Source of the DNA: Pseudomonas sp. HOU2
GTDB lineage: Bacteria; Pseudomonadota; Gammaproteobacteria; Pseudomonadales; Pseudomonadaceae
Assembly: GCF_040729435.1 (NCBI RefSeq)
Contig: NZ_CP160398.1
Span: 4,066,001 to 4,130,000, forward strand
Reading direction: 5' to 3'
Length of the DNA: 64,000 nt
Below are positions 16,959 through 26,287 of the stretch, piece by piece. Both the position numbers and the translations under genes were made by a program. The first letter of the stretch is position 1, and every line of letters begins with the position of its first letter. The notes below the pieces were generated by a model that worked only from the letters and a program-made list of their open reading frames with translations, was not told the origin of the DNA and did not search any database.

Positions 16959-17894
16959 ATGAACAGTCGCGTCACCATGGGTCTTGCAGCAGTGCTGCTG
17001 TTGGGAGCAATCGTCGTCGGTTACTGGGGCCTGGTCCTCAGTCGGCAACCGACTCCCGTTGCCCAGGTGCCTGCCGCCCCGGCAGTCGCTATGGAAAAAA
17101 CCGTGGCCGCCGCCGAAGATCAGACCCGCCAGCCAGTGGTCGTGTTGTTGCACGATGTCCCGCCGTTCACGCCGCTCACGGCTGCCGATGTGGCAGTGGA
17201 GAAACTGCGCAGTGCGCCAGCCGGCAGCCTTTCCAGCGTCGACCAAGCGGTGGGTCGCACGCCGTGGCGGCACCTGAGCGCTGGCACCTGGCTCAACGAT
17301 GAAAGCTTTCAGGCCGGTGGCTCACTGGCACGGATGATTCACAGTGATGAGCGCGCGTTGACCGTGGCCGTGGACGAAGTGATTGGCGCCGCCGGGCAAC
17401 TGATCCCCGGCGACTACGTTGATGTGCTGCTCTACCTGCGTCAGGACGCGAGCAATCTGCAGCAGTCGGCGCAGATCGTCGTACCGGCGATGCGCGTGCT
17501 CGGTGTTGGTGAGCAATACGGCCTGACCAACGATGGGCAGCCCGCCAACCCAGCCTTGAGCGCCGACGAAAAACTCAAACAGGATCAACGCCGGATTGCT
17601 GCGCGCACCGTGGTGCTGGCGGTGCCCGAACAATTGCTCAGCCGGATGATGCTCGCCACTCAGGTCGGCACGTTGCGCCTGGCCGTGCGCAGCAGCGAAG
17701 AACAGCGTCTGGCCAAGTACTGGGCCGGTGAAACCCAGTCACCGGCGCACGTGGATAACGCCAACAGCCAGCTCTTCCAGTTCACCCAACTGGCCCTCGG
17801 TGCCGCGCCGAAAGCGCCGGCCGCTGGCGGCCATGGCGGTGCGCGGCCGATGGAAGTGATCCGCGGCAATCAGCTTTCCCAACAAGCCCCATGA
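16959..17894 (+). CDS. rcpC: Tad pilus protein RcpC/CpaB
   Basis: A 311-residue periplasmic protein with one N-terminal membrane anchor (VTMGLAAVLLLGAIVVGYW) and a SAF-like domain (VPPFTPLTAADVAVEKL), as in CpaB/RcpC, which supports the secretin channel. The first gene of the main tad operon; its stop overlaps the rcpA ATG (ATGA at 17891-17894). The C-terminus is Ala/Gly-rich and probably flexible. Confidence 0.88.
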   Translation: MNSRVTMGLAAVLLLGAIVVGYWGLVLSRQPTPVAQVPAAPAVAMEKTVAAAEDQTRQPVVVLLHDVPPFTPLTAADVAVEKLRSAPAGSLSSVDQAVGRTPWRHLSAGTWLNDESFQAGGSLARMIHSDERALTVAVDEVIGAAGQLIPGDYVDVLLYLRQDASNLQQSAQIVVPAMRVLGVGEQYGLTNDGQPANPALSADEKLKQDQRRIAARTVVLAVPEQLLSRMMLATQVGTLRLAVRSSEEQRLAKYWAGETQSPAHVDNANSQLFQFTQLALGAAPKAPAAGGHGGARPMEVIRGNQLSQQAP

Positions 17895-19138
17895 CTGAGC
17901 AAGGATCCACGTGCATGCAGAGTCGATTCAGGCCGCTATTAACACCTTTAGTCCGGGCCTTGATACTGATGGGACTGTCGATCAACGCCGCCATCGCGGC
18001 CACCGGCAATTGCTCGGCACTCGGCCGTATGCCGCCGGTGATCGAGATCGGCGAAGGCTTCCAGCAGGACATCCAGTCGCCGGTGGCGATCACCCGCGTG
18101 GCCATCGGCGACCCGAAAATCGCCGACGTGCACGACACCGGCAGCGCCTCGTTTCTACTCACCGGGGTGGCTCCCGGCGCCACCAGCCTGATGGTCTGGA
18201 CGTCGTGTTCCAGCGAGCCGCGCCAGAGCATGGTGTTCGTCAAGGGCAGTGCCACCGCCGCACTGACCAGCGCCAGCAGAATGCCTTCCGACGATCCGAC
18301 ACTGCCCTCGCAAGTGCAGACCGACATTCGTTTCGTCGAAGTCAGCCGCACCAAACTCAAGGAAGCCACCGCTTCGCTGATCGGCACCCGGGGCAATTTC
18401 CTGTTTGGTTCGCCCGGTACGTTGCCACCCATCGACGGCGTGCCGACGCCGAGACTGCCGGTGGATAACGGCTTGTTCAACTTTTCGTGGATCGGTGGCA
18501 AGACCATGGCGATCATCAACGCCCTGGAAACCAGCGGTTTCGCCTACACCCTTGCGCGCCCCAGCCTGGTGGCGCTGAGCGGGCAGAGCGCAAGCTTTCT
18601 GGCCGGTGGTGAAATCCCGATTCCGGTGCCTAGCGCCGGCAGCGACAACGTGTCGATCGAATACAAGGAGTTCGGTATCCGCCTGACCCTGACGCCGACT
18701 GTCATCAGCCACGACCGCATCGCGCTGAAAGTCGCACCGGAAGTCAGCGAACTGGATCTGAGTAACGCCGTGCAAATCGCCGGCACTACCGTGCCGGCCC
18801 TGACCATTCGCCGCACCGACACCAGCGTTTCGCTGGCCGACGGCGAAAGCTTCGTGATCAGCGGCCTGATCAGCACCACCAACACCTCGCAGGTGAACAA
18901 GTTTCCGGGGCTGGGCGATATCCCGGTGCTCGGCGCCTTCTTCAAAGGCTCGCAGATCAAGCGCGAAGAGCGTGAACTGCTGATGATCGTCACCCCGCAC
19001 CTGGTGCAGCCACTGGCGGCGGACGCGCAACTGCCGTCGTTGCCGGGGGAAAAACTGCGCAACTACGACCCGAATTTCTACCGCATGTTCTTCCTCGAAA
19101 ACGGCAACTTCGACAAACGCAGTGGGCTGTCCCAATGA
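17891..19138 (+). CDS. rcpA: Tad pilus outer-membrane secretin RcpA/CpaC
   Basis: A 415-residue type II/III-family secretin that forms the outer-membrane pore for the Flp pilus. It has a signal peptide (VRALILMGLSINAAIAA), an N-terminal BON-like pilus domain with VAIGDPKIADV, and a secretin core with SGQSASFLAGGEIPIPVP and the late VNKFPGLGDIPVLGAFF motif. The ATG at 17891 overlaps the rcpC stop; an ATG at 17915 with an AAGGA site is an alternative. It also overlaps tadZ by 4 bases. Confidence 0.92.
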   Translation: MTEQGSTCMQSRFRPLLTPLVRALILMGLSINAAIAATGNCSALGRMPPVIEIGEGFQQDIQSPVAITRVAIGDPKIADVHDTGSASFLLTGVAPGATSLMVWTSCSSEPRQSMVFVKGSATAALTSASRMPSDDPTLPSQVQTDIRFVEVSRTKLKEATASLIGTRGNFLFGSPGTLPPIDGVPTPRLPVDNGLFNFSWIGGKTMAIINALETSGFAYTLARPSLVALSGQSASFLAGGEIPIPVPSAGSDNVSIEYKEFGIRLTLTPTVISHDRIALKVAPEVSELDLSNAVQIAGTTVPALTIRRTDTSVSLADGESFVISGLISTTNTSQVNKFPGLGDIPVLGAFFKGSQIKREERELLMIVTPHLVQPLAADAQLPSLPGEKLRNYDPNFYRMFFLENGNFDKRSGLSQ

Positions 19139-20325
19139 ACCAGAACCTGAGCCAGACCTTTCTGGCGATCACCCGTAACAACACCGATCTGGAGTGGCTG
19201 CAAGGCGCACTCGCGCCGCTGGGCCAGGTGGTGAGCGCCGGGGCCGGGAGCCTGGACGAATTGCTGGCGCTGGTCGACGTCACCTTCGCCAGCCTGGTGT
19301 TCGTCGGCCTCGATCGCGAGCATGTGGTCGCGCAGAGTGCGTTGATCGAAGGTGCGCTGGAAGCCAAACCGATGCTCGCCATCGTTGCGCTCGGCGATGG
19401 CATGGACAACCAACTGGTGCTCAATGCCATGCGTGCCGGCGCCCGGGATTTCGTCGCCTACGGTTCGCGCGCCAGTGAAGTCGCCGGGCTGGTGCGGCGC
19501 TTGAACAAGCGCCTGCCACCGGTGGCGGCCAACACGCAGCTTGGCGGCCTTACGGTGTTGTACGGCACGCAGAGCTATTCGGATGGCGCGCTGCTGGCCA
19601 ACCATATGGCGCAGGTGGTGCAAAAGAGCGGACAGCAGACCTTGCTGCTGGATCTGGGCCTGCCGCGCGGTGACAGCCTGGCGCTGCTCGGGCTCGAGAG
19701 TTCGTTCCACTTCGGCGATGCCTTGCGTCACTTGCGCAGGCTCGACGCGACGCTGATCGACAGTGCCTTCACCAGCGCTGAAGCGGGTCTGCGGATTCTG
19801 GCGTATGCCGGCAGCGACGAGCCGCTGGAAAGCACCAGTGCCGCCGAGTTGTACATGTTGCTCAGCGCCTTGCGCCAACACTTCCAGCACATCGTCGTGA
19901 ACCTCACCGGGCAGTCCGACAGTGAAGCCTTGCGCACGTTTGTCAGCCACTGCGACAAGCTGATCTGGTACACCGATCAGAACGTGCTCAACTGTCGCCG
20001 CAACCTCGCTGTACTTAACTTGTGGCGCGAGAAGGGCATGAAGCTCGACCACGCGCGTTTGCTGGTGGACGGCTATCTGGGCAGCGTGGCCCCGGATGCT
20101 GAAACCCTGGGCAAAACCTTCAACCTCGAAGTGATCGCGGTATTGGCCGCCAATGCCGAAGTGCGCCTGAACGCCAAGAACCAGGGCGTCAGCCTGTTCG
20201 AACTGGCCCCGCGGGAAAAACTCACGCAAAGCCTGCGGGCTCTCGGCGAACGTCTGGCCAAGCGCTCGGAAGGCCTGGCCAAACCCAAGGTCACCTGGTT
20301 CGACCGCTTGCGAGGCACCTCATGA
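19135..20325 (+). CDS. tadZ: Tad pilus localisation protein TadZ, degenerate MinD-like
   Basis: TadZ/CpaE homologue, 396 residues, which places the Tad machine in the cell. An N-terminal receiver-like half is followed by a MinD/ParA-like half. Where a Walker A lysine motif should be, the sequence reads LTVLYGTQSYSDGALLA, with no GKS/GKT, although the later LLLDLGLPRGDSLALLGL strand is retained. So it probably does not hydrolyse ATP in the usual way. ATGA overlaps join it to rcpA and tadA. Confidence 0.85.
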   Translation: MNQNLSQTFLAITRNNTDLEWLQGALAPLGQVVSAGAGSLDELLALVDVTFASLVFVGLDREHVVAQSALIEGALEAKPMLAIVALGDGMDNQLVLNAMRAGARDFVAYGSRASEVAGLVRRLNKRLPPVAANTQLGGLTVLYGTQSYSDGALLANHMAQVVQKSGQQTLLLDLGLPRGDSLALLGLESSFHFGDALRHLRRLDATLIDSAFTSAEAGLRILAYAGSDEPLESTSAAELYMLLSALRQHFQHIVVNLTGQSDSEALRTFVSHCDKLIWYTDQNVLNCRRNLAVLNLWREKGMKLDHARLLVDGYLGSVAPDAETLGKTFNLEVIAVLAANAEVRLNAKNQGVSLFELAPREKLTQSLRALGERLAKRSEGLAKPKVTWFDRLRGTS

Positions 20326-21590
20326 GCGCGGAAAAACTGTTCGGCGCGGTACACCACGGCGCGGTCGGCAATACCGATCACGAAGGCCTGAAACTGGTCC
20401 TGCACCGCTACATCATCGACGCCATCGAAGAGTCGGGGAAAAACCTGCTGGAGGGCTCGCGCCAGTTGCTGGCGCAGTTTGTCACCGACAAGGTCGCCGA
20501 ATACATCGCCCGCCTGCACCTGGCGATTTCCCGCTACGAGATGGAGCGCCTGGCCGAGGAAATCGTCGACGAACTTACCGGTTTCGGTCCGCTGGAAGTG
20601 CTGCTGCGCGATCAGTCAGTGACCGAGATTCTGGTCAACGGCCCGCACCGGGTATTCATCGAACGCGATGGCGTGCTGCATCAAAGTGACCTGCGTTTTA
20701 TCGACGCGCATCACGTCGAGCGGGTCATGCAACGGATTCTCGCACCACTCGGACGGCGCCTCGACGAGTCTTCACCGATGGTCGATGCGCGCCTGCCGGA
20801 CGGCAGCCGGGTCAACGCGATCATCCCGCCAATCGCCCTCGACGGCCCCTGCCTGTCGATTCGAAAGTTCCGCAAGGACATGCTCAAGAGCAGTGACCTG
20901 ATGGCGATGCAGACCATCGATCTGGCGATTTTCGAGTTCCTCCAGGAGGCGGTGGGCAAGCGTTGCAACGTGCTGATCAGCGGCGGTACCGGCACCGGCA
21001 AGACCACGTTGCTGAACATCCTCAGCCAATTGATCAACCCCCACGAACGTCTGGTGACCATCGAAGATGTCGCCGAATTGCAGCTCGGCCACCCGCACGT
21101 CGTGCGCCTGGAAACCCGCCCGCCGAACGCCGAGGGCCACGGTGAAGTCAAGGCCAGCGACCTGATCCGCAACGCCCTGCGCATGCGCCCCGACCGAATC
21201 ATTCTCGGCGAGATCCGAGGCGTTGAAGTGGTCGATGTGCTGACCGCGATGAACACCGGTCACGACGGCTCGATGAGCACCGTGCACGCCAACAATGCCC
21301 AGGATGCGTTGTTGCGGCTGGAGACGCTGGTGGGGCTGACCGGTCGCTCGATCGCCGAGCGCACCTTGCGCCAGATGATCTGCGCGGCGCTCGACGTGAT
21401 CATTCAGCTGACCCGCATGCCCGACGGCCGCCGCTGTGTCAGCGAGGTGGTGGAAGTGGTCGGCATCCGCGAAGACGTCTACGTCACCAACACCTTGTTT
21501 CGCCTTGATCGGCGTACCGGTTTCGGCTTCCTGCGCGAAGCGGTCAATCCGGCGGGCGACAAGTTGCGCCACGAGACCCACCTGGGCTGA
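20322..21590 (+). CDS. tadA: Tad pilus secretion ATPase TadA/CpaF
   Basis: Hexameric GSPII-E-type ATPase that powers Flp extrusion, 422 residues. Landmarks: GPLEVLLRDQSVTEILVNGP early on, Walker A GGTGTGKTTLLN at about residues 220-231, the Asp box TIEDVAELQL, Walker B RMRPDRIILGEIRG and a His box near GHDGSMSTVHAN. Overlaps tadZ by 4 bases and is followed after 18 bases by tadB. Confidence 0.95.
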   Translation: MSAEKLFGAVHHGAVGNTDHEGLKLVLHRYIIDAIEESGKNLLEGSRQLLAQFVTDKVAEYIARLHLAISRYEMERLAEEIVDELTGFGPLEVLLRDQSVTEILVNGPHRVFIERDGVLHQSDLRFIDAHHVERVMQRILAPLGRRLDESSPMVDARLPDGSRVNAIIPPIALDGPCLSIRKFRKDMLKSSDLMAMQTIDLAIFEFLQEAVGKRCNVLISGGTGTGKTTLLNILSQLINPHERLVTIEDVAELQLGHPHVVRLETRPPNAEGHGEVKASDLIRNALRMRPDRIILGEIRGVEVVDVLTAMNTGHDGSMSTVHANNAQDALLRLETLVGLTGRSIAERTLRQMICAALDVIIQLTRMPDGRRCVSEVVEVVGIREDVYVTNTLFRLDRRTGFGFLREAVNPAGDKLRHETHLG

Positions 21591-21608
21591 CCGCATGGGA
21601 CTTGCATC

Positions 21609-22493
21609 ATGATCGGACCGGCCATTCTCATCCTCCTGTGCCTGATCCTGCTCGGGCTGTCGATCTGGCTGTTCGTGCACGGCATCCACAAGACCAACAA
21701 CGAACGGGTGCTCAATCGCCTCGCGGCGGGGCAGCCGCAACTGGTCGCACAGAAACCGGCCTGGGTCGGGCTTGAACGGATGTTTTTGCGCGCGGGGCTT
21801 GGCCGTCCCACCGAACGTTTCGGGCTGTGGATGACCCTGTGGGGCGTGGCGATTGCCCTCGGTTATCTATTGGCAGACTGGATCGGTTTGCTGGCGATGC
21901 TGCTGGCGCCGCCGCTGATCCTGCGCCTGTACATTTCCTGGCTGTACCACCGGCGGATCAAACGCATGATCGAGCAGTTGCCGCAACTGCTCGACTACAC
22001 CGTACGCAGTCTCAAGTCCGGCCGCACCTTGAGCGACGCGGTCATGGGCGGCATCGAATCGAGCGAGGATCCGCTGAAAAAAGCCATGGGCCGGGTGCAG
22101 CGCAACGTGCAACTGGGGGTCAATCTGCCGGATGCGGTCAGCGATTTCGCCGAACTCTACGAACAGGACGAATTGCGCATGTTCGCCCTCGGCCTCAAGG
22201 TCAACCATCGCTACGGCGGCAACGCCAGCGAACTGCTGGAGAACCTGATCAAGCTGATTCGCGAGCGTGACCAGGGCGCCCGGCAACTGCGCGCACTGAC
22301 TGGCGAAACACGCATGACCGCGTGGGTGCTGGGTTCGCTGCCGGTGATTCTGGTGAGTTACTTCATGCTGACCAACCCCGGCTACATGCTCGGCATGTGG
22401 CACGACTCCGGTGGTCGGACCATGTTGATCATCGCCGTGGTGTTGCAAGTGACCGGTTGCCTGGCGCTGTGGCGCATGTTGCGGAGTATTTGA
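21609..22493 (+). CDS. tadB: Tad pilus inner-membrane platform protein TadB
   Basis: A GspF-family membrane protein of 294 residues with two helices near residues 5-20 and 80-115 and two at the C-terminus. The cytoplasmic part carries RRIKRMIEQLPQLLDYTVRS, typical of TadB, with GRTLSDAVMGGI. It pairs with tadC, whose ATG is one base past its stop. Confidence 0.92.
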   Translation: MIGPAILILLCLILLGLSIWLFVHGIHKTNNERVLNRLAAGQPQLVAQKPAWVGLERMFLRAGLGRPTERFGLWMTLWGVAIALGYLLADWIGLLAMLLAPPLILRLYISWLYHRRIKRMIEQLPQLLDYTVRSLKSGRTLSDAVMGGIESSEDPLKKAMGRVQRNVQLGVNLPDAVSDFAELYEQDELRMFALGLKVNHRYGGNASELLENLIKLIRERDQGARQLRALTGETRMTAWVLGSLPVILVSYFMLTNPGYMLGMWHDSGGRTMLIIAVVLQVTGCLALWRMLRSI

Positions 22494-22494
22494 A

Positions 22495-23379
22495 ATGGTC
22501 TATCTCGCCGCTCTGATGCTGCTGCTCGGCGCGCTGTTGCTGGTGGTCAATCACCTGCTGACGGAGCGGCGCCGGGTGCGCCAGGTCAACCAGCGGTTGC
22601 AGGGGCATCTGGTGCGCGAGAACCGTTTTGGTAACTGGCTGCGTGCTCTGGGCAACAGCAGGTTCGGCCAGCGCTCAGTGAGCATCGACAGCGAAACCCA
22701 GACCCTGCTCAGTCGCCTCGGCTGGCGCCGCGCCAGTGAGCGCTCGCTGTTCGCCGCCTGCCAGATCGGCACGCCGCTGCTGGCGTTGGGGCTGGCGATC
22801 TTTTTGCAGGAAGTGTTTTTTCCGCACGCCGCCAACCGCTGGATCGTCCCGATGCTCGCCACCGGTGCCGGTTACCTGTTGCCAAAGCGCTTGCTGGCTT
22901 ACGCCGCCGGGCGCCGGCAGAAAACCATCGCCGTGGAAATATCCACGTTCATCCCGCTGCTGCGCATCCTCTTCGAGTCGGGCATGGCGGTCGAACAAGC
23001 CTTGCGTGTGCTCAGCACCGAGGGGCAAAAACTGCTGCCGGAACTGACTCGCGAACTGCGCCTGATTCTGGCCCGGGTCGACTCGGGCCTGGAGTTGGGG
23101 CTGGAACTGAACAAAGCCTCGGTGATGCTCGCGGTCGATGAGTTCACCGACACCTGCGTGATCCTGCAGCAATTGATTCAGCAGGGCGGCGGAGCGATGA
23201 AATCGCTGCTCGCGCTCAAGCAATTGCTCGACGACCGCCGCCTGACCCGACTGCAGGAATACATCTCGAAGATGTCGGCGAAGATGTCGGTGGTGATGAT
23301 GCTGTTTCTGTTTCCTGCCTTGCTGATCGTACTGGCCGGCCCGGGGTTCACCGCGATTACCCGGGCATTTGCAAACTGA
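22495..23379 (+). CDS. tadC: Tad pilus inner-membrane platform protein TadC
   Basis: GspF-family partner of TadB, 294 residues. An N-terminal anchor, then IAVEISTFIPLLRILFESGM and AVDEFTDTCVILQQLIQQGG, and a final helix in MLFLFPALLIVLAGPGF give the TadC pattern. One base separates it from tadB; 23 bases separate it from tadD. Confidence 0.92.
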   Translation: MVYLAALMLLLGALLLVVNHLLTERRRVRQVNQRLQGHLVRENRFGNWLRALGNSRFGQRSVSIDSETQTLLSRLGWRRASERSLFAACQIGTPLLALGLAIFLQEVFFPHAANRWIVPMLATGAGYLLPKRLLAYAAGRRQKTIAVEISTFIPLLRILFESGMAVEQALRVLSTEGQKLLPELTRELRLILARVDSGLELGLELNKASVMLAVDEFTDTCVILQQLIQQGGGAMKSLLALKQLLDDRRLTRLQEYISKMSAKMSVVMMLFLFPALLIVLAGPGFTAITRAFAN

Positions 23380-23402
23380 CGTTGGCTCATGGAGAGCGTT
23401 TG

Positions 23403-24125
23403 ATGAAAGCACTGATTGTCTTGGCAAGTCTGTTGTTGCTCGGTGGTTGCGCCACCGACGGTCAGGCGCCGTGGTCGGCGATGCTCGCACCGACCAGTTG
23501 CAGCAAGCTCGATTCCGAACAGGAACTGGCGTTGAACCTGGCGGACGATCTGGCCAACGACGGCAAGCTGCACGCCAGCCTGGCCAACCTGCAGAGCCTG
23601 CCCGATAAACTGGTCGAGGTACGCCTGCGCAAGGCCAGGGTTTACCGCTTGCTCGGGCGCAGTGAAGCCGAGCCGCTGTATCGCGGATTGCTCGGCACCT
23701 GCCTGACGGCGGACGCCGAACATGGCCTGGGCCAGATCTACGCCGCCCGTGGCGACAACGGCCAGGCCCAGGCGCACTTGCAGCGCGCGGTACGTCTGGC
23801 GCCGACCAATGAAAAAATCCGCAATGACCTGGGCGTGGTCTACCTCAACCAGTTGCGTCTTGAGGACGCACGCTTCGAATTCCTTACCGCTATTGAGCTC
23901 AAGCAGAACGATCAACTGGCCACGCTGAATCTGGTGAGTTTGCTGCTGTATCAGAACAACTGGCAGCAAGCCGCCGAAATCGTCAGCCGCGCGCACCTGA
24001 CGCCGGAGCAGTTCGCCGACGCCCAGGCCCGCGCGGAAAAACTCAAGGTACCGACCAAGGCTACGCCACCCGCCGGCAATCAGGTGGCGGTGGTGGCGGA
24101 CCCGCAACCGTCGACGCTCAAGTGA
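23403..24125 (+). CDS. tadD: Tad pilotin-like TPR lipoprotein TadD
   Basis: A 240-residue lipoprotein with lipobox LGGC (Cys16) and tetratricopeptide repeats (GLGQIYAARGDNGQAQAHLQ, then DLGVVYLNQLRLEDARFEF). TadD proteins help secretin assembly or stability. The start ATG at 23403 follows GGAG at 23391. Last core gene of the operon before the DUF3613 gene. Confidence 0.9.
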   Translation: MKALIVLASLLLLGGCATDGQAPWSAMLAPTSCSKLDSEQELALNLADDLANDGKLHASLANLQSLPDKLVEVRLRKARVYRLLGRSEAEPLYRGLLGTCLTADAEHGLGQIYAARGDNGQAQAHLQRAVRLAPTNEKIRNDLGVVYLNQLRLEDARFEFLTAIELKQNDQLATLNLVSLLLYQNNWQQAAEIVSRAHLTPEQFADAQARAEKLKVPTKATPPAGNQVAVVADPQPSTLK

Positions 24126-24142
24126 CATCCAGGGAGATTGCC

Positions 24143-24415
24143 ATGAACACCTTGTACCGTGTGTGCTGCCTGACCCTGCTCAGCCTGCCGATTGCGGCCC
24201 AGGCGATCGACGCCGGCCCGGCCTCGGCGCAGCAACAGGAAACCGAAGGCTGGCTGGTGCTGCAAAGCCGCAACCAGGCCGCCTCGACCAAGCCGCAAAC
24301 CGCCACGGCGGCGGAGCGCGAACAGGCGATGCAGCGCTGGTTGAAAAAGTACAAATACGAGATTCCGGATTTCTACGACCCGGATGCGGGTGGCAAGATC
24401 GAGACCAAGAACTAG
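24143..24415 (+). CDS. DUF3613 small secreted protein of the tad operon
   Basis: A 90-residue protein with a cleavable signal peptide (CLTLLSLPIAAQA) and a conserved C-terminal part (REQAMQRWLKKYKYEIPDFY), as in DUF3613. It lies 17 bases after tadD with its own AGGGAG site, so it belongs to the operon. Its role in pilus biogenesis is unknown. A large hairpin follows. Confidence 0.75.
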   Translation: MNTLYRVCCLTLLSLPIAAQAIDAGPASAQQQETEGWLVLQSRNQAASTKPQTATAAEREQAMQRWLKKYKYEIPDFYDPDAGGKIETKN

Positions 24416-24434
24416 GCCGATGGCGTGGCTCAAA

Positions 24435-24474
24435 CCAGTCCTCTATCGCCGACAAGCCGGCGATAGCGGACTGG
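24435..24474. terminator. Large hairpin between convergent genes
   Basis: CCAGTCC and CTATCGCCG on the left pair with CGGCGATAG and GGACTGG on the right, with one bulged position and an ACAAGC loop, between the DUF3613 and TpsB stops. It lacks a T-run but probably ends both transcripts. Confidence 0.65.
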
Positions 24475-24482
24475 CTGAAGGC

Positions 24483-26153
24483 CTACAACTGATAGCTGAA
24501 ACTGATGCTGTAACGCGCCCGCCGATTGAACGTATCCAGCGCTTCATCCGACATCGGCTTGGCGGCCTCCAACGCAATGTTGTAGTACTTGGCATCGCCA
24601 AAACGCAGGCCTACGGCTGCCGATGACAGGTCATTGCTCTGCACCGCCAGCTTGTTGAACCAGGTTTTCGAACGGTCCAGCACCACGTAGGGTTGCAGGA
24701 TGCGCACCCAGTTGCCGTCGCGATTGAAGCTGTAGTTGACCTCATAAGCCGCGCCCCAGCCCTTGTCGCCCGACGCCTGATCGTCCGGGTAGCCACGGCC
24801 GAAATTCTGCCCGCCGAACACCGCACGTTCACTGTCGGGCAGGGTGTCATCACTCCAGTACAGCGCGGCCGACAGTACGCCCTGCCAGTTGTCGAAAAAC
24901 TTGTCGCTCTGTACGCCGGAGAGACGCAGGCGCAGGAAGTTCAGGTCCAGCGCCGGGTTGTTGGAATGCGCGCCCATGCTGTCGAGGCCTTGATACACGC
25001 CACCACTGAGAATCCGCAGCTGCCGGGCATCGGTCTTGCGCCAGTCGCCTTCGAATGCGAGGGCGCGCACGTTGGTGCGCTCTTCGATGCTGATCGGGTA
25101 GCCGACCACGTTGTAGCGGTTTTTGTCATCCACTGCATAGAGCCGCGCTCCCGCGTTAAGCAGCTCGTTGGAGGCGGCAATGAACGGGTGGCTGACGCCG
25201 ATCGAGTAGCGGTCATCTTCCTTGTGCGGCTTGAGTTCAAAGCCATCGCTGGTCAGCACATTGGTGCCCGGATCCGCGCGATAGCGTGAGGCGAACAGGC
25301 TCAGTTGCGTGCCTTCGCTGTTGAGGAACTGGTTGTAGTCCACACGGTAGTAATGCTCATGATCGTCCCCCGGCGGAAACAGCCCGCTGAGGGTCAACTG
25401 TTCGCCCATGGCGGTCTGCGAATTACTGCTGACCCCCAGCAAAGCCTGGGTGCCATTGCGGTTGTCTTCAGTGGTGCTCATGGTGCTGGTGAACGGTTTG
25501 CGACTGGCCTGGGCCACCAGTGTTGTTGCGCCGTCGGTGGTGCCGGGCGGCGGCACTTGCGCCTGGATGGTCACCCCGGGAATGCGGGTCATCAGGGTGG
25601 TGTAGCGTTCGAAGGTTTTGCGAGTCAGCGGGCGTTCGGCCTGGATTTTTGCCGCCAGCTCGTCGAGCAGGCCTTTGACTCGGCCGACATCGCCTTGCAC
25701 CTGCACGTCGCGCACATAACCCTCGACCAGCACCACTCGGGCTACGCCGTCGTCGAAACGTTGTTGCGGCAGGAAAGCGTAGGACAGCAGATAGCCGTCC
25801 TTCTGGTAGCGTCGAGTGATGTCGCGGGTGGCTTCGATCAGCTCGGCAAGGCTGGTCTGGTGGCCGATGAGAGGTTTGTAGACTTCGGCCAGTTCGTTGA
25901 GCGGGTAGATCGTGCCGCCCTCGATCTGCACGGTTTTCAGATTGACTTTGGTGTCCATCAACAGCGGCTGCGCCGTGGCCGCGCCGGGGTCGGGGACTTG
26001 CAGAGGCGTGGCCGCGGGGCGATAGGCATCTGCCGGCAGGTTCGGCACGGGCAGGTTGCGGGTGGTTTCGTTGCTGTTGAGAAAGCTGGGCAGGGTGTCG
26101 GCGAGGGCGGCGGAACTGATACTGAGGAACAGCAGGGATGCCATTACGCGCAT
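24483..26153 (-). CDS. Two-partner secretion outer-membrane transporter (ShlB/FhaC/HecB family)
   Basis: A TpsB pore protein, 556 residues. It has a signal peptide (MASLLFLSISSAALA), a POTRA-2-type ShlB domain from about residue 60 (VQIEGGTIYPLNELAEVYKP, RYQKDGYLLSYAFLPQQ, VVLVEGYVRDV) and a C-terminal 16-strand barrel ending in SISFSYQL, with an FGRGYPDDQ region before the last strands. The ATG at 26153 follows a GGAGT site. The usual TpsA partner with a haemagglutination-type TPS domain is not next to it; instead a Gly-rich lipoprotein gene lies 134 bases upstream in the same direction. Confidence 0.88.
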   Translation of the reverse strand: MRVMASLLFLSISSAALADTLPSFLNSNETTRNLPVPNLPADAYRPAATPLQVPDPGAATAQPLLMDTKVNLKTVQIEGGTIYPLNELAEVYKPLIGHQTSLAELIEATRDITRRYQKDGYLLSYAFLPQQRFDDGVARVVLVEGYVRDVQVQGDVGRVKGLLDELAAKIQAERPLTRKTFERYTTLMTRIPGVTIQAQVPPPGTTDGATTLVAQASRKPFTSTMSTTEDNRNGTQALLGVSSNSQTAMGEQLTLSGLFPPGDDHEHYYRVDYNQFLNSEGTQLSLFASRYRADPGTNVLTSDGFELKPHKEDDRYSIGVSHPFIAASNELLNAGARLYAVDDKNRYNVVGYPISIEERTNVRALAFEGDWRKTDARQLRILSGGVYQGLDSMGAHSNNPALDLNFLRLRLSGVQSDKFFDNWQGVLSAALYWSDDTLPDSERAVFGGQNFGRGYPDDQASGDKGWGAAYEVNYSFNRDGNWVRILQPYVVLDRSKTWFNKLAVQSNDLSSAAVGLRFGDAKYYNIALEAAKPMSDEALDTFNRRARYSISFSYQL

Positions 26154-26287
26154 AGGACACTCCATGGTCAGATCACAGCGCTGAGTTAAATTTTTCCTAA
26201 GAAAAAAGCGGAAGACTCGTGGGAATCTTCCGCCCTCAACCAAGCGTAGGCGCTGTAGGTGAGGCCGTCGAATCGGCCAGGTGCAAT

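Noticed and set aside
24483..26153. Pseudogene call for TpsB because of the missing TpsA
   Set aside because: The frame is complete, with signal peptide, POTRA and final barrel strand intact.
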